Positions 1 to 12,870 of a stretch of DNA of 64,000 nucleotides are shown here, piece by piece; the first letter of the stretch is position 1, and every line of letters starts with the position of its first letter. Below the pieces are notes generated by a model. That model was not told the DNA's origin. It was given only the letters and a program-made list of their open reading frames with translations, and ran no database searches. The stretch comes from Lunularia cruciata (lineage: Eukaryota > Streptophyta > Marchantiopsida > Lunulariales > Lunulariaceae), in the NCBI GenBank assembly GCA_948567375.1, contig OX419762.1:32617465-32681464 (forward strand), read 5' to 3'. The position numbers were made by a program, and so were the translations under genes.

Positions 1-1190
1 CGGTTAAAGTTCTTGTCGACCTGTTCGTTATGAAACACATGGTACCGCAAGCTAATGGTTCGCTGCTGTGTATCAGCAGACGACTAATATGACAGGTTAG
101 GATTGTTCTCTTGGAACTTAAGTTCAACTGCAAGTTGTTTTGTGACTGTGAAATGAAGCTAGAACACGGTTTATTTCAAGGTTTCTCGTGAAGTCTGAAC
201 TCAAGTTGCTCCACCTCATCAAAGAAGCTTCTACTGTTAGTTACGTGTACTACTAACTTTGCCATATCTTGTCATTGAAGTGGTCCGTGGACAAACTTCG
301 ACATCGAATTGCTTGTGATAAGTTAAATTTCTATTTCTGGCTCCAGAGCACCTCAATCATCGTGTTACTGTGTTCGTGCGTGTTGTTGTGTTCTCCGTCA
401 CATTAGTTTTTTGATCGCTGATATTACTGCAAAGCTGATGCTGCAGTCGGTAGCCTCTGGATTCAAAATCCGATGCAACCACGAGGATGAAACTAGAGAA
501 TGCAATTTGCTGGCGCGCTGGCAATTTAAACATCCATTGCTTTTGAAAGTAAACGCAAGAAGACTGTGCATGCATCGATGTCGTAGAGAAACAAGCAGAG
601 AATAATAACATTTCGCATATATGGTGAGTTTGAAATAGCAAGTAACGACAACAGTACAGAATTATGTTGGAATAAGGCCTTGCACTTATAAAAGATCTAT
701 TTTTAACCAGTATATTTTCTCGATGAACGAACTGTGTCTGAATGTTGCATTCTGAACTCACAAACTTTGGATGAAAGGTCTATGAATTTAAATAAAATGT
801 ATAGAATCATTTTTGATATCAAAGTGGTGATCATATAAAATGTTTCTTACTAAGCTTATAATAACTTTGATTAAGAGTAATTTAAGATTAAACCTTGTAA
901 AACATAGAACACTAAATTATTAAAGATTAAGAATATAATTGAACATTCAATTATCATTCTTTTGTTTTGTGATGTCCAATATAATACACGTTGTCAAATT
1001 GTGTACTAGGCTAAAGATGTATCCCAACTACTCTAAGTAATTAGAGTAATTAGCTACAAATTTAACCTACTTCAGGACCAAACTATATCAAGAAAGTTAG
1101 AAAAGGAAAATCATATATTTTTTTCAACTCAAACCTGGTCTAAGAAGTGAAGAAACCACCTTATACATTCAACATCCTTTACCAAGTTAT
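1..1190. other. Unassigned sequence, no gene recognised
   Basis: No long frame, LTR edge, tRNA-like fold or similarity to another part of the window was seen. The first 760 bases are of mixed composition; the part after about 770 is AT-rich. The short frames on either strand show no motif and are treated as chance. The right limit is approximate because the neighbouring chromovirus remnant fades gradually into this stretch. Confidence 0.5.
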
Positions 1191-2172
1191 AGATGAATGC
1201 ACTTGATGATTGCAATGATAATATAATCATAAGATATTGTAGTTACAGTTATAAGTTGATATATGGAAAGTTTTGCTCGATAGAGGTTCCCAAAGATAAT
1301 TATAGCTACCTTAAAATAGTCATGACCAAAGTACAACTAGGTACCAAAGTCTGTATTGCACTTGATCTTCTTCTTTTCCTCAAAATGTTGCTCTCGCCAT
1401 TTTTTTTTATCATTACCCATCACAATCTTGCTCATCTAACAATCAAGTAAGATGCTCAATATGTTGCTACATAGCAATGATAACTTTGGTTATTGCCACC
1501 ATGATTACTACTATATTAATTACCTTCTTGTAACTACCTACATCAACCTGTAGATGTAATATGTCCACCATTCTCCATAAGTTACCATTGAAAGGATCAA
1601 AGGTTCCTTAAACAAGTTGATTGTATTCAAAAAAATTCTGACCAAAGTGCAAAATGATAAATTGGGTGAAATGATACTTTGGTAGTACACAAATATAGAA
1701 ATCTTAAAGTTTTGGATTGATTTGGTGGTCTATAGATTCTATCCATCCTATTCTTGCTTTGATACCTATGAAAAAGATAGAGGACAGAAATTGGAGAATG
1801 GAAGATCAAAATGGAAGTCATATTGAAAATGTTCAAGTGACTGAAATTTTGAATGCCTAGCTTGAGCTCAACTTTGCTAAATATAGGCAACCTAGATACA
1901 AGAAGCTTCCAAGGAAGGTTGCTGTAAAAGTTGCCTTAATTGCAGTGCAAGCTAAGCTAGTTGTTTACTTGGCATGCAAGATAAGCTATTTGTTAGCTTA
2001 GCATACAAGTTACTCTATCATTGGGAAGTTAATAAAAGCTTCTCACCAAGAAGCTTAATAGGTGCTTCAGAACATTCTTTGGCTAGTTCTACCTCCTTTC
2101 TGCTATATTTAGCTTAGGTTGCTAACTCATTAGCTTCTACTAACTTGACCACTAACTCCATGTTATTGCACA
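1190..2172 (-). mobile_element. Decayed 5' end of a family E Ty3 chromovirus (gag start, leader, 5' LTR)
   Basis: Read on the minus strand, this stretch follows the same order as the 5' end of the better copy at 21755-27257. It has the gag start region near 1440-1510, the leader, a decayed primer site at about 1757-1768 (two changes from the initiator-Met type site) and an LTR from about 1769. Shared landmarks are the gag-start block around 1450-1500, the leader block around 1560-1615 and the LTR block with the GAATGCCTAGC motif near 1852. Similarity weakens to the left of 1400. The copy is much more diverged than the one at 21755 and has no usable coding capacity. The CC-LTR copy at 2174 starts at its outer LTR edge. 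Confidence 0.7.
1769..2172 (-). repeat. LTR of the decayed family E chromovirus
   Basis: Matches the 426-bp LTR at 21755-22180 over most of its length, including AAGCTTC-rich blocks and the shared end ACTCCAT-TTATTGCA (compare ACTCCATATTGTTACA). The heat-shock-like triplet of the better LTR survives here only as a GAAcaTTC pair near 2070. Confidence 0.65.
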
Positions 2173-2173
2173 T

Positions 2174-4574
2174 TGTGGTACCCACATTTTTTGTTTTGAT
2201 GAGTTCTTAAGAAGAAGTGCATTGTGGAAATTGAATTGCAGCCAAAGGAGGAAGAAAAGAATGTACATATGGTGTTTGGAGTAAATCTGAAGAAGTCAAC
2301 TTTGGGTCAGAAGAGGAAGTACTCATAAGGAACTTACAAAGGAACCAACCTGAAGAGGAGTGTCTTCAAAGCAGGAAGTTCAACCCAATACAAAGAAGTT
2401 GTAACAACTTTCCTTCAGGGCAGGCCAGCCAAGAAAGTACAATTAAAGAAACAGCTGAGGCATGAGAAGAATGCTTTGAGAGTGATAGGAAACAAACACG
2501 CAAAAGAAGTGAGAGTCAATTTCAAAATGGACTGAAGAATGACTACATCTCAAAGCACTATAAAATTAAGACTTTGCCAAGAGGAATCAGAAATGCCAAG
2601 AAAATATCATGTTCCTTCGAGTACTTGTCCTATAGGGATGCGATTCATGAAGCCAGTTGAGAGTGAAATTTTCCAAAATCCAAAAGGGATTAGAGTGTCG
2701 TGTCCAAGAGAGAGGATAGTCTTCCAACTCCAAAGAACTTGTGAGCAGATAATCGCAAAGAAGAGCAAGAAGAGCTCTTCACTCGGAATGAGGAGTCTTG
2801 CAATTTGGAGACTAAATGTAGTGGTATGAATTGAAGTCCTCAGTGGACTTCATATTATGTTTTTGGCCTAAAATTGGAATGTTAGTTTTCCTAGTTTCAT
2901 GGTGGAGATAACTACTAGCAATTGCAAGGACATCCCCAATGTAATAGTGAAATCCTATTGATGGACCAAGTAAGATTGGAAGTGAGTCCTGGGAAAGGAA
3001 GTGGGAGATGCAGCCGGAGTCACCTTCTATCAAACGTGTGAAGCTTTGGAAGAGATTGTAGAGATCAGAGATTCATTCTTTGCTCCATGGATGAACAATG
3101 GTTACAAGGTTGGGTCCTATTGGGACTTGATAAAGCAATAAATTGTTGGGGTGTTGATGGCAATGTTCAAGCTAGAGCAAAGAATGTATGTAAATATGCA
3201 GTAGGTATTTTTCTTCCACCAAATGTTTGCAAGAGAGAAGGTGAATTGAGTGAAGTGCTTCATTAGAGGATGAGGCAGCTGATTGTTAACTGGAGGACAA
3301 ATTCATTGCCTCACTACTTTATACCATTTGCATCACATTTCTACCTTGGGCTAAATTTGCTGACAATTGAGGAGAAGCACTAGATGGTCTCACATTTCCA
3401 TCCCAATCTGCATCATGAAGTGAATGATGAGGAGCAATGATACATCTTGCAACTTTGGTCTAATGATGAACATTTTGCCATGATGGGCCAGTGGAAGATC
3501 ATGGAAGGAAGAAGTCCAAAGATGAAAAAGTAGGCCAAACCTGAAGTAGTGTTACCTCTTCCACTAAAAAAAACAAGAAGACTAAACCCTAGAAGTAGGG
3601 AAGAGGTGTTGGACCTGTCTTTGGAAATAGAGTCTAAAGGAGAGACAAAATCAAAGAAAGATTGCTCAAAAGAAGAAGAACTCACATTGCACAATGATGA
3701 GTCTAGTAGTGAAGGTGAGGCTGAGGTCTAACAATCAATCAACACAAGAATGGGAGAAGATGATGAGGAGTTCCATGCAACAATTGATTGTATGGAAGGA
3801 GGAGATGCTCCTTGTTTGGATTTACCTTTGGAGGAGATGCACGAAGAGCTGAAGAAGGTGGTCCAAAAGGGAGTGAGGTCAAAGAGATTAGTGCAGGCTG
3901 CATTTACAGGTCTGATTCGGGTAAAGGAAGAAGAAGTGAGCTGAGAAGAGATGACTTTTAAGGTGCAAAGATCATGTCTTCATAGTAAGGCCCCTATTGA
4001 AGAAGCGCTGATGGAAGCAATGTACAAAGACCAAGAATAGGCAAGAGACTTTGATGGAGTGAAGTACTTGTCAAAGATTGTGTGTCCATTGTTGTTACAA
4101 TTGAAGTAGAAGGAGGAGATGTAGAAAGATCATGTGGTGGTAAAGAACAAGTTGCAGGTGATGAAGTATTTGATCAAAGAAATGTGCAAATCAAAGGCAA
4201 GGTTAAGCCAAAGAGAAGAAGAAGCCAAAGAACTTTGGGTAGATATAGACTTAAAGAAGAAGACTTTAGAAAACTTGCAAAAGAGTTTTGAAAGGCAAGG
4301 AAGAGATTTGGATTGTCAAGCCACAGAGTTGAAGAACCAGAAGGCAATAGTCAAGAAGATGAAAAGAAAAGTGGGAGAAGCTCAGATTGAAGTAATACAC
4401 TTAAAGGTGATTGTAGCAGTGATGGAGCATGAGTCAAAATGTCTAAAGAACAGCATGGTAGAAAAAGATCAAGCATAACAGCAAGAATTGACCAATATGC
4501 AAAGGAGAAGAAGATGCTTGCAATTGAGTACAAAGATGAGTTGAAGATATATTGTGAAGAGTTGAAAGTGGAAC
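2174..4574 (+). mobile_element. CC-LTR long-class copy S1, 5' part, cut by family D insertion
   Basis: Starts with TGTGGTACCCACATTTTTTG, the same edge as the copies at 11232, 13746 and 44809, and runs through the leader and most of the coding region. It stops in the coiled-coil part, exactly where the family D 5' LTR begins at 4575. The missing 3' part (C-terminal coding, TATA box, 3' end) is not found on the far side of that element or elsewhere in the window. The bases before the start (2169-2173, cacat) may be half of a target duplication, but the other half is missing. Confidence 0.8.
2593..4570 (+). pseudogene. CC-LTR protein, decayed copy in S1
   Basis: Homologous to the frame at 45303-47795. 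The N-terminal part has the shared motifs KP(V/I)ESEIF near the start and the block with RLNVVV, followed by stops at places where other copies read R(I/L)EVL and FLAWNWN. The middle is acidic and Ser/Glu-rich (about 3600-3730). The C-terminal part is a Lys/Glu-rich heptad-like coiled coil (about 4130-4560) broken by several stops and frameshifts. ATG at 2593 is the first Met of the conserved frame and agrees with copies A and C. The function is not recognised. Confidence 0.7.
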
Positions 4575-5263
4575 TATAACACCCATTTGTGCATGTGTGT
4601 GGTATTGTGATATTTAGCTTGGTATTACAAGTACTTTAGAGATATTATTTATATAGAGATAAAGGATGGTTCTACATTATTCATGATTAGCTAAAGTTTG
4701 TCATAGCTAAGATAGAGGGGACCTTACTTTAGAGGAAGTGGAAAAGATGAGCATCACTATTTTGGATTCTAGTGTGTTGAATTGGTATTATTCCTAGGTG
4801 TTTGGCTTTGAGGCAAGAGTTGAGAACTCTTTCATCAAACCCTTTTGTTTTGGATTCTTCTATAGTCCAAGGATAGCCCATATGAAGGAATCATTGACTT
4901 AGTGGTTGGGTCAAGATAAGATCATATGCTTATTGGAATATGCTCATGTAGATGGATATTCCTTTATACTTTTTGACTTTATTTGACTTTTAGCCTAGTA
5001 ACTTGAGTTACTCCAGTAATTAGTAATTTTGGTGCATAACTATTTCACAAATCTATAAACAAGAGGTGAGGAAATACTCATCATCCTTTCATTTGCAACT
5101 ATCTCTCTCTCATTGAGTTCTCTAGTGAGCAATGTTTTGAGTATTGGAGTGTTAGCCTTTGAGGAGTATGATGGAGTTGGGGTTCCTTGCCTTCTTAGTC
5201 CATGGTGTGCTACCATAATAGCCATCAGAGGTTCATCTTGAGTGAGAGACATGCCAGCTCACA
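4575..5263 (+). repeat. Family D 5' LTR
   Basis: Starts TATAACACCCATTTGTG (the usual TG is mutated to TA) and ends GCCAGCTCACA. It is the same as the 3' LTR at 20991-21682 and as the solo LTRs at 48992 and 50071, with scattered differences. A TATA-like CTATAAAC lies at 5053-5060. Confidence 0.9.
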
Positions 5264-5267
5264 CTTT

Positions 5268-5279
5268 TGGTTTTGTTGT
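5268..5279 (+). promoter_or_regulatory. Primer binding site of family D (decayed, tRNA-Glu type)
   Basis: TGGTTTTGTTGT lies 4 bases after the 5' LTR. The sister copy (32996-33007, minus) reads TGGTTCCGTTGC, which is complementary to the 3' end of plant tRNA-Glu (…GCAACGGAACCA). The changes here are all C to T. Confidence 0.65.
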
Positions 5280-5280
5280 C

Positions 5281-6586
5281 ATGACCTCTCTAAAAGGCAA
5301 GATAATGTTCCGTGTACAATTCTATATTAGACAGAAGGAGGCTATGAGAGCTCACTTGGAGAGAACTTTAGGGGAGGAGAGGGCCAAACTTATGTTAGAG
5401 AATTTGGACCCATTTGTATACCCTTTAGTTCATTATGATATCTTTGAGGTAATTTTCTACATCTTGTATACTTGAGAGGATTTGGAGAGATTGTGTGAGG
5501 TAGATTGCAGATTTTGGTAATTAAGGAGATTTTGAGCAAAATCTCAAGTTTGGGATTTGGACTTGAAATTTCAACACATTATATCTTAGAGTATCATTCA
5601 ATTAGCACATTTGAAATTAATGCGAGAGATACTATGCGCACTAGACTATAATTTTTTTAAGTTAATAGGGTAAATTGCTCCCGTAATTGCATCTCTAGAA
5701 AATTGTACAGAATCTGCCATTTATTCAACTTTTAGTGGATTATGGTTAAATTTTCTAACAAAATTGAATGCATTGTATCCTACATGTTGACACAAAAATT
5801 AGAAAGAGATCATTCTTGAGTATATAGTTATAAGTTTTTAAAGTGAGGGGGGTGGTTTTCAGACCAAATCTGAAATATGTGTGTTGAATAGAAAGATTCC
5901 TAGGCCAAATGGCTATACAAAAAGATCAGAAATTTTTCAGGGGGAGATGCTTTGGAGTTTTGATCAAGTGTGAAAATTTTCAAAGGAGAGTGACGGACCA
6001 TTTGCAAGATTTGACTAATTGTGAGGAAGGGTAAATTCTGTAGAGTTTAGATTTCATGCATGAGTGTGAGAGCAACAAAAAGCATATTCTAATGTTTAGA
6101 CTCATCTTGGGAACATGGAGTGTCACCAAGAGTGGAAATTGAGGCTATGCAAGGTTCTCCAAGGGTTTGAGGTGATTTTAGGGGTGGATTTGAGGAGAAG
6201 AGAGTTTAGAATATAATTTAAAGATACTGTTGAGAGGATCCAAAAACCTACACCACTTGGAGGAAAGAGTGAGTCTAAGTGTTTTTTATGTGGAGAGAAT
6301 GTACATAAGGCAAGTTCATGTCCATTTAATTTAGAGAGAAAGAGATTGAGAGAAAGGAGAGGTTTACTCGACTTGGGTTTGCATGTTGGACCTTCTTCAC
6401 CAAGATTGGGAGGGAGAAGATCTAAGACCAATGAGTTGTGAGGTTTGTGGAGTGGAAGGACTTCCAAAAGGGCATGAGTGTAGTAGAGCAAAAGCACTTT
6501 TAGAGACTTTGGTGAAGGATCTTGGAGAGAGTCTTAGTATAGCTACAAAAATACTACCACCTTCATCAGCTTATTCTCAAGATTAG
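5281..6586 (+). pseudogene. Extra family D ORF before gag, with two Cys/His zinc motifs
   Basis: A decayed frame starts at the ATG at 5281, just after the primer site, and ends at 6586, before gag. Near 6270-6330 it encodes a retroviral-type CX2CX4HX4C knuckle (CFLCGENVHKASSC). Near 6425-6485 it encodes a second motif CX2CX8HXC (CEVCGVEGLPKGHEC). In this copy the two motifs are in different frames because of a 2-base loss just before the second; in the sister copy at 31698-32990 they share one frame. Several stops are present. Ogre elements are known to have an additional ORF before gag, which this resembles in position; the function is unknown. Confidence 0.6.
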
Positions 6587-6822
6587 TGATGGAGATAATC
6601 TTTAAACTTATGGATAAACTATCCATGAGAGTTCAATTAATATGCACTCTAGGATTTGACGTTGCTATAGAAATCTTGGAGCAACCTAAACCTTTTTTTC
6701 TCCCTAGAGTGGATTATTCTTAGATGGTATTAGTTATTTATATACTCTCTTAATTATAGAGTGAGAGAAAAGAAAAGAAAAAGAAAAAAATTGAGAGAAA
6801 AGAAAGGTAGTGAAGGGTTAAG

Positions 6823-7712
6823 ATAGAGAAACTTCCAATTTTCTTTGGCAAGGATAGAGAAGGTGTGGAGGCCTTTGTGAGAGAGTTCAAGAGAGCTTGC
6901 ATAGGAAAAAATGAGAGGAGGAAGAATGAGTGGGTCTCATTATTACCAAATTTCTTTGAGGATGCAACACTTACATAGTATGAGTCAGATTCCCAAAAGA
7001 GAGAGAGAGATGGGAAAGAAGAGTCTTGGGAGAGTTTGACTTCAATACTCATTGAGAACTTTCTTCCAGATGAGAGTTGTGGGAGATTGATGAGTGAGGT
7101 AACCTTTCTCAAACAAGCAGATGGAGAAAAAGTGAGACACTATGTGGAAAGAGTGGAAAAGTTACAGTCCAGATTTTGCATAATGTTGAGGAAGAGTGGG
7201 GATGATATGGAGACTACTATGATTGGAATAGGGGCCATGCTCACCAAGAATTTTGGGGTAGTATTGAGACCCCATATTAGAAGCAAGGTGAGATATGATA
7301 AACTTTCTTCCAAGGTTGAAGCTATCAAGATTGCAATTTGTATGGAGGAGAGTTTGGAAGAGGATGAGAGTGATTTGGTGGTGAAGGAGGTTGTGCATCC
7401 TCCTCAAGGTTAAAATTGTGGTGGAACTTCTGATACTTTGGTGGCAAGGGTTGCACCACAAGTAGTAGTTGCTCCAGTTCTTGCACCTCCACCAAAGAAT
7501 CCACTTCAAACCATCATAGAACAACTTGCAGATCTCAAGATCAATGTGGTGCAACTATGGGAGAAGAGAGAGGTGGATTGGAATGTAGGGAGAGGGCCTA
7601 GGAGCTATGGAAACTATCCATATAGAGGAGGCTAGCGAGCAAACAATTTCAATAATAGAAATTTTTTTGGCTGTGGAGGAAGAGGCCATATCCAAAGAAA
7701 TTGAGAGACAAT
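6823..7712 (+). pseudogene. Family D gag (capsid and zinc knuckle), decayed
   Basis: Homologous to gag at 63960-63000 (minus) and 31462-30716 (minus). The start codon position carries ATA instead of ATG (6823-6825). It has KLPIFFGKD at the N-terminus and the conserved ESLTS.LIENFLP and EVTFLKQ.DGEKV blocks. TAA at 7411-7413 and TAG at 7633-7635 interrupt the frame. In the zinc knuckle near 7665-7705 the first Cys is replaced by Phe (FFGCGGRGH) and the frame is then lost. Gag would form the particle that packages the element RNA; this copy cannot. Confidence 0.85.
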
Positions 7713-10700
7713 AGAGGGAAAGAGGGAGGAAAAGAAACCCAAGTGGCTCCTAATCCAAATAAAGGTAAGGGGATAACATCTATAGATGTGGCTGAGAGCA
7801 ATTATGAGAAGGGAGAGTGCTCAAACTCCAAGAGTCTTAATTTGGAGCTTTTGGCACAAGAGAAGAAACGAGCTCATTTTGCAAAGGATGTGCACTCTTC
7901 TCAAGGATTTACTCCTAGCCAAGATACTCCTATGCCTACTAGGAGCACTTGCACAAGCACTTCAACACCATCAATAACAAAAACTCCAAGGAAGAAGTTG
8001 GGGATGGAGGACTTCTTGATCTTAAAGTAACAATGGAACTATAATGTCTTGGATGATGTTGGTATTCACAAGGCTAAAATCATAGTGGGCCAATTGATTG
8101 CTTTGAATCATACTTTGAGAAAGGAGCTTAGAGGTGGTTTGAGTTCTACAAGGAGCAAGAGGAAGAAGAAGGCAAAAGTTCCAATATCAATGGGGGTGGT
8201 GGATGCCAAACGAACACCATGGGAGGCTTGTGAATATGCCTCCAAGATTGATGTGAGAGTAAATGGTCACAACATCAAGGATGCATTGGTTGATGGAGGA
8301 TCAACAATGAATGTCATGTCAGAAAGGTTGATGAAGAAGTCGTGTATGATACACTCAAGACCTTCAACATTTTTGGTAAGCATGACAAACAAGCAACAAG
8401 TTTGATCAGTAGGGGTGATGGATAAAGTGGTAGTTTCAGTGATGGGAGTTCAAAATCTCATGACTTTCCAAGTCTTGAAGGATTCAAGCTATGACTTACT
8501 TCTTGGGAGGCCATGGTTGAGAGCAGCACACACAACTGATCAATGGTAAAAAGGGTACTTGAGGATTGGGCCATCAAACCATAGTCACAGTTCCTATGAC
8601 TAACACCACCAACACTTCACATTAAGATACACCATCTTTTGGTTATTGGGAATCAAATTTTGAAGAAGGAGCTTCAGGTGTGGACATAAGCATGGAGGAG
8701 GAGACTTTTATGGGGGAGGATGAATCTGAATTGGATTTAGATGTGTATCCCTTGTGTGCTATGAATTTTTCACCTAAGCCAAAGGTTTTGAAGGACCCAA
8801 ATAAATCACCATTGACAGTTGAGGAGGTAGAGAGAAGATTAACTACCCTCAAGTATGGACCAAATGTTACTAAGGAGTAGAAGGTGAGATTTGAGGAGAT
8901 TTCCACAAGTTCATCCATGTGTTTGCTTTCAATTACAAGGATTTGAAGGAAGTCACTTGGAGGAGCACAAGATAGAGGTGGAGTCACATGCAAGACCAAT
9001 CTGCCAAAAGCAACATTGCATTAGCCCACCAATATCTTTGGTTGTGAAGGAGGAGATTAATAAGCTCAAAGAGGTTGGATTTATCTTTGAGGTGGAGAAT
9101 TCAGAATTGGTGTCTCTAATTGTGATTATGAAGAAAAAGAATGGCAAGCTTTGAGTATGTGTAGATTACAAGAAGCTCAATGTTGTTATTAAGAAGGACT
9201 ACTACCTATCATCATTCATTGATGAGATCTTGGAGGAGGTTGCGGGTCATGAGAGGTCTAGTTTTGGAGATGGTTATAGTGGATATAACCAAATCAAGAT
9301 TGCACCACAACATCAACAACTCACCACATTCACCACACCTTGGGGAACTTATGCTTTGAAGGTCATGCCTTTTGGGCTTTGCTATGCTCTAGCCACATTC
9401 CAATGGTTCATGAACAAGGTATTTGAACCTTTTATTGGGAAATTTGTGAGAGACTTCATTGATGACTTTTGTGTCTATGGGAGCAAGGAAGAGCACTTTG
9501 AGCACCTAATCAAAGTCTTGCAATGCTTGGATGAGGCAAATGCATCACTTAACCTAGAGAAGTGCATTTTTGGATGTGACAAAGTTCTACTTTTGGGGCA
9601 CATCATCTCCAAAGATGGAATAGCAATTGATCCTAAGAAGGTGAGGAAAATCTCAAACTTTCCATTCCCTTCACGCGTGACAAAGTTACATCAATTCTTG
9701 GGATGGTTGGGTACTATAAGAGGTTCATCTTCTCATTTTCCAATAAGGATTATGCATTGGCCATCTACATGAAGAATGGTGTAGATTACATGGTGATTTT
9801 AGAAGACAAGGAGGCTCTCAAAGCTTTTGAGGAGCTCAAGCAATCTCTTGTTGTAGCTCCAATTCCTGCTAAACCTGATTGGAGAAAGCCTTTCATCCTC
9901 TACAGTGGCTTCTAATGTAACTATAGGATGCACTCTTAGTCAATTAGACCAAGATGGGCATTATCATCCAATAACTATGCTAGTAGGCAGATGGTTTCAG
10001 CAGAGAAGAACTACTCTATCATAGAGAGAGAAGAGTTGGCAATGATCTTTGGTCTCAAGAAGTTTAGACACTACTTGATTGGGGGGAAAGCCACCATTGT
10101 CTCAGATCACAAGGCTTTGAAGTACATCTTCAACAAGCCTAATGTGGAAGGGCGACTAGCAAGGTGGATGATACTCTTGTATGAGTATGACTACACCATT
10201 GAGGAAAGGCCCAAGAAGAAACATGTAAATGCAGATTTGTTATCTATGGCCTCTAATCATGATGGAGATGAGTGAGTGGATGATCCTTCCCGGATGAGGA
10301 GCTCATGACAACCTCAATCACTCAAGAGTTTCCAATGGAGTACAAGGAGATTGTGGATTTTTTGACAAGAGGTAACTATCTAGAAGGAATGCATGCTAAG
10401 GAGAGGAAGGCCCTTGCAGTAAGATCTAGACCTTACACAATGGTGGAGGATATTCTTTTTCACCAAGGAGTAGATGGTCTACTTTGAATAGTAGTGGGCA
10501 AGGAAGAGTCTATCCTACCCATAAAGGAGTTTCATGAAGGCTTATTATGTGGAAGGCACTTTGTAGGAAAGATGATTGCTTTGAAGATTCTAGATGCAGG
10601 TTACCATTGGAGAGGGATTTTCAAGGATTGTCTTGATTATTGCAAAACTTGTCATGTTTTCAAGCTTTTTCTAGAAATTCTACATCCACTCCACCACTTA

Positions 10701-11231
10701 GATCAATTTCATTGCTAAGACATTTTGAGAAGTGGGGAATTAATTTTGTAGGTCCTCTCAATAGAACCTCGAGGAACAATTGGTACATTGTGGTAGTTAC
10801 TAATTACCTTACCAAGTGGGTTGAGGCTAGACCATTGAGGGACAAGAATGAAGATGAAGTTGATAGATTTATTTATGAACACATTATCACTAGGTTTGGA
10901 TGCCCTTTGAAGTTGGTTTCTGATAGAGGAGTAGAGTTTACAAGAAGCATCACTATAGCCATGCTATGACATTTCTCTATCACATGTAGAGTAACTACAT
11001 CCTATCAGCCAAATTCCAATGGTTTGGTAGAGAGAACCAATTAGACCTTGTGCATGATGTTGGCTAAAGATGCAGAAATGGAAGGGGCCAAACATCATTG
11101 GGACAAGAGGATTCATGTGGTTTTGTGGGAGTATAGGACAACCATGAAGACTTCCATCAGATATTCTTCATTTCAATTGGTATACGATATTGAGTCTACC
11201 CTATCTATTCACTTTGATCTTCCTACCTTCC
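7713..11231 (+). pseudogene. Family D pol: protease, RT, RNase H, N-terminal integrase (5' part)
   Basis: Protease with active-site block ALVDGGS near 8285-8310. RT spans about 8890-9700 with GDGYSGYNQ near 9265, MPFGLC near 9365 and FIDDF near 9455. RNase H spans about 9890-10270, with the conserved HYLIGGKA and SDHKALKY blocks. The integrase zinc-binding domain is at about 10520-10680 and the start of its core (FEKWGINFVGPLN) near 10725. Stops at 8028, 8403, 8878, 10273 and others, together with frameshifts, break it into pieces. Integrase is cut at 11231 by CC-LTR copy A and resumes at 20563. Confidence 0.88.
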
Positions 11232-11576
11232 TGTGGTGCCCACATTTTTTGTTTTCTTCTATTTTGTAGAAGAAGTGAGTAAGAAAGCCGAATTGCAAGA
11301 AAAGAATGGAAGGGTGTGTCTTTGGAGTAAACCGAAAGAAGTCAACTTTGGGTCTAAAAATGGAATTACTTGGAAGAGGAGTACAAAGAAACAAGTCAGA
11401 GGACAATTGTCTTTGGATTGGGCAATGAAGGCCGATACAAAGATGGTCTAACAACCTCTCTACGTGGCAAGAAAGTACACTTCAAGAAATGGTGGAGGCA
11501 GAAGAAGCATATCTTGACAATGATAGGACATCAACACGTAGAAGAAGGGAGATTCTATTTTGAAATTGACTGAAGA

Positions 11577-12767
11577 ATGACTGCACTTTGGGGTAATATA
11601 AAATTGCAATTGCATAGGAGAAAATTGAATATGTCAAGTAGATATCCTATTCCTTTGAGAAGTCATCCTACATTGATGCGTGTCAAGAAGCCAATTGAAA
11701 GTGAAATTTTCCAAACTCCAGAAGGGGCTAGAGTGTCGTGTCCAGGAGAGGGAATAGTTTTTCAATGCCAAAGAACAAGAGAGAAAATCATGGCAAAGAA
11801 GCTCAAGAAAGCCCTCGCAGTAAGGAGCTTTGCAATTTGGAGGTTAGATGTCATACCAAGGATCAAGGTCTTGAATGGACTTCATATTACCTTCTTAGCA
11901 TGGAACTAGAATTTCAGTTTCCAAAGAGTGATGGTAGATATAGGTGCCAGTAATAGCGAGGAAGGCCCTAAAGTCAAGGGGAAAAGAGAAAATCCAGCTA
12001 GATGGGACTGAGTGGGATTGGATGTTAGTTTTGGGAAAGGAAGGAGGAGAGCCAATGTGGATCACCTTCTATCAGAAGGGTGATGTTGCAGAAGAGACTG
12101 CGGAAATTTGCAATTCATTCTTCGCTTCACGTACAACCAATGGTTACAAGGTGGAGTCCTATTGGGACTTGATTAAACAAAGTATCATAGGAGCAATAAT
12201 GGTGATGTTCAAACCTGAACCAACAACATACGTGAACATGCAGCAGTCGGTCTTCTTCCACTAGATGTTTGCAGGAGTGAAGGTGAATTGGGCAAAGTGT
12301 TTCTACCAGCAAATGAGGCAGATGGTTGTCAATTGGAGGACAAATTTTCCTCCACATTTCTTTGCACAATTTGCAGAACATTTCTACTTTGGGTTGAATT
12401 TGCTAATAGCGGAGGAGAGGCATCTCATGGTATCACATTTTCATTTTGATTTGAGATGAGAAGCGGATGAAGAAGAACAACACTACATGGCACACTTGCA
12501 AGCTAGTGATGATCATTTCTTTAGAACAAGACAATGGGAGATGGAAGGTGTCATAAGCCCAAAGAAGAACAAGAAGTGGACCCAACCCAAAGAAGCAAAG
12601 TTGCCTTTAGCACAAAGGAAGATCCCAAGACTCATTATGCATGGTAAGAAGGTGGTAAAAGAAGAACCTAAGGATACCAAGTTTGAAGGGGAGACAGAGT
12701 CTAGAGGAGAATCAGAAGAAGCGGAGCTCACCTTACAAAGTGGGGAATCTAGAAGTGAGAGTGAGGG
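11577..12767 (+). pseudogene. CC-LTR protein of copy A, N-terminal part
   Basis: Homologous to the frames at 14131 and 45303. It shows KPIESEIF, FAIWRLDV, TFLAWN followed by a stop, then in another frame SYWDLIKQSIIGA, MFKPEPTTYVNMQQ, NWAKCFYQQMRQMVVN and a Ser/Glu-rich acidic segment (about 12600-12767). Stops at 11907 and 12262 and at least one frameshift are present. The frame is cut at 12767 by copy B and continues at 18394. Confidence 0.8.
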
Positions 12768-12870
12768 TGTGTAACATACATTTTTCATTTCGGGCGAGTT
12801 TTAAAGAAGAAGTGCATTGTTGAAACCAAATTGAAACCAAATGGAGAAGAAATAAGGGGCAACCTGTGTT

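Noticed and set aside
357..761. 134-codon minus-strand frame in the left unassigned region
   Set aside because: No motif, low-complexity ends and no relative in the window; the length is within chance expectation for this composition.
1193..1450. 85-codon plus-strand frame
   Set aside because: It overlaps the minus-strand remnant of a family E gag start and is probably antisense to it.
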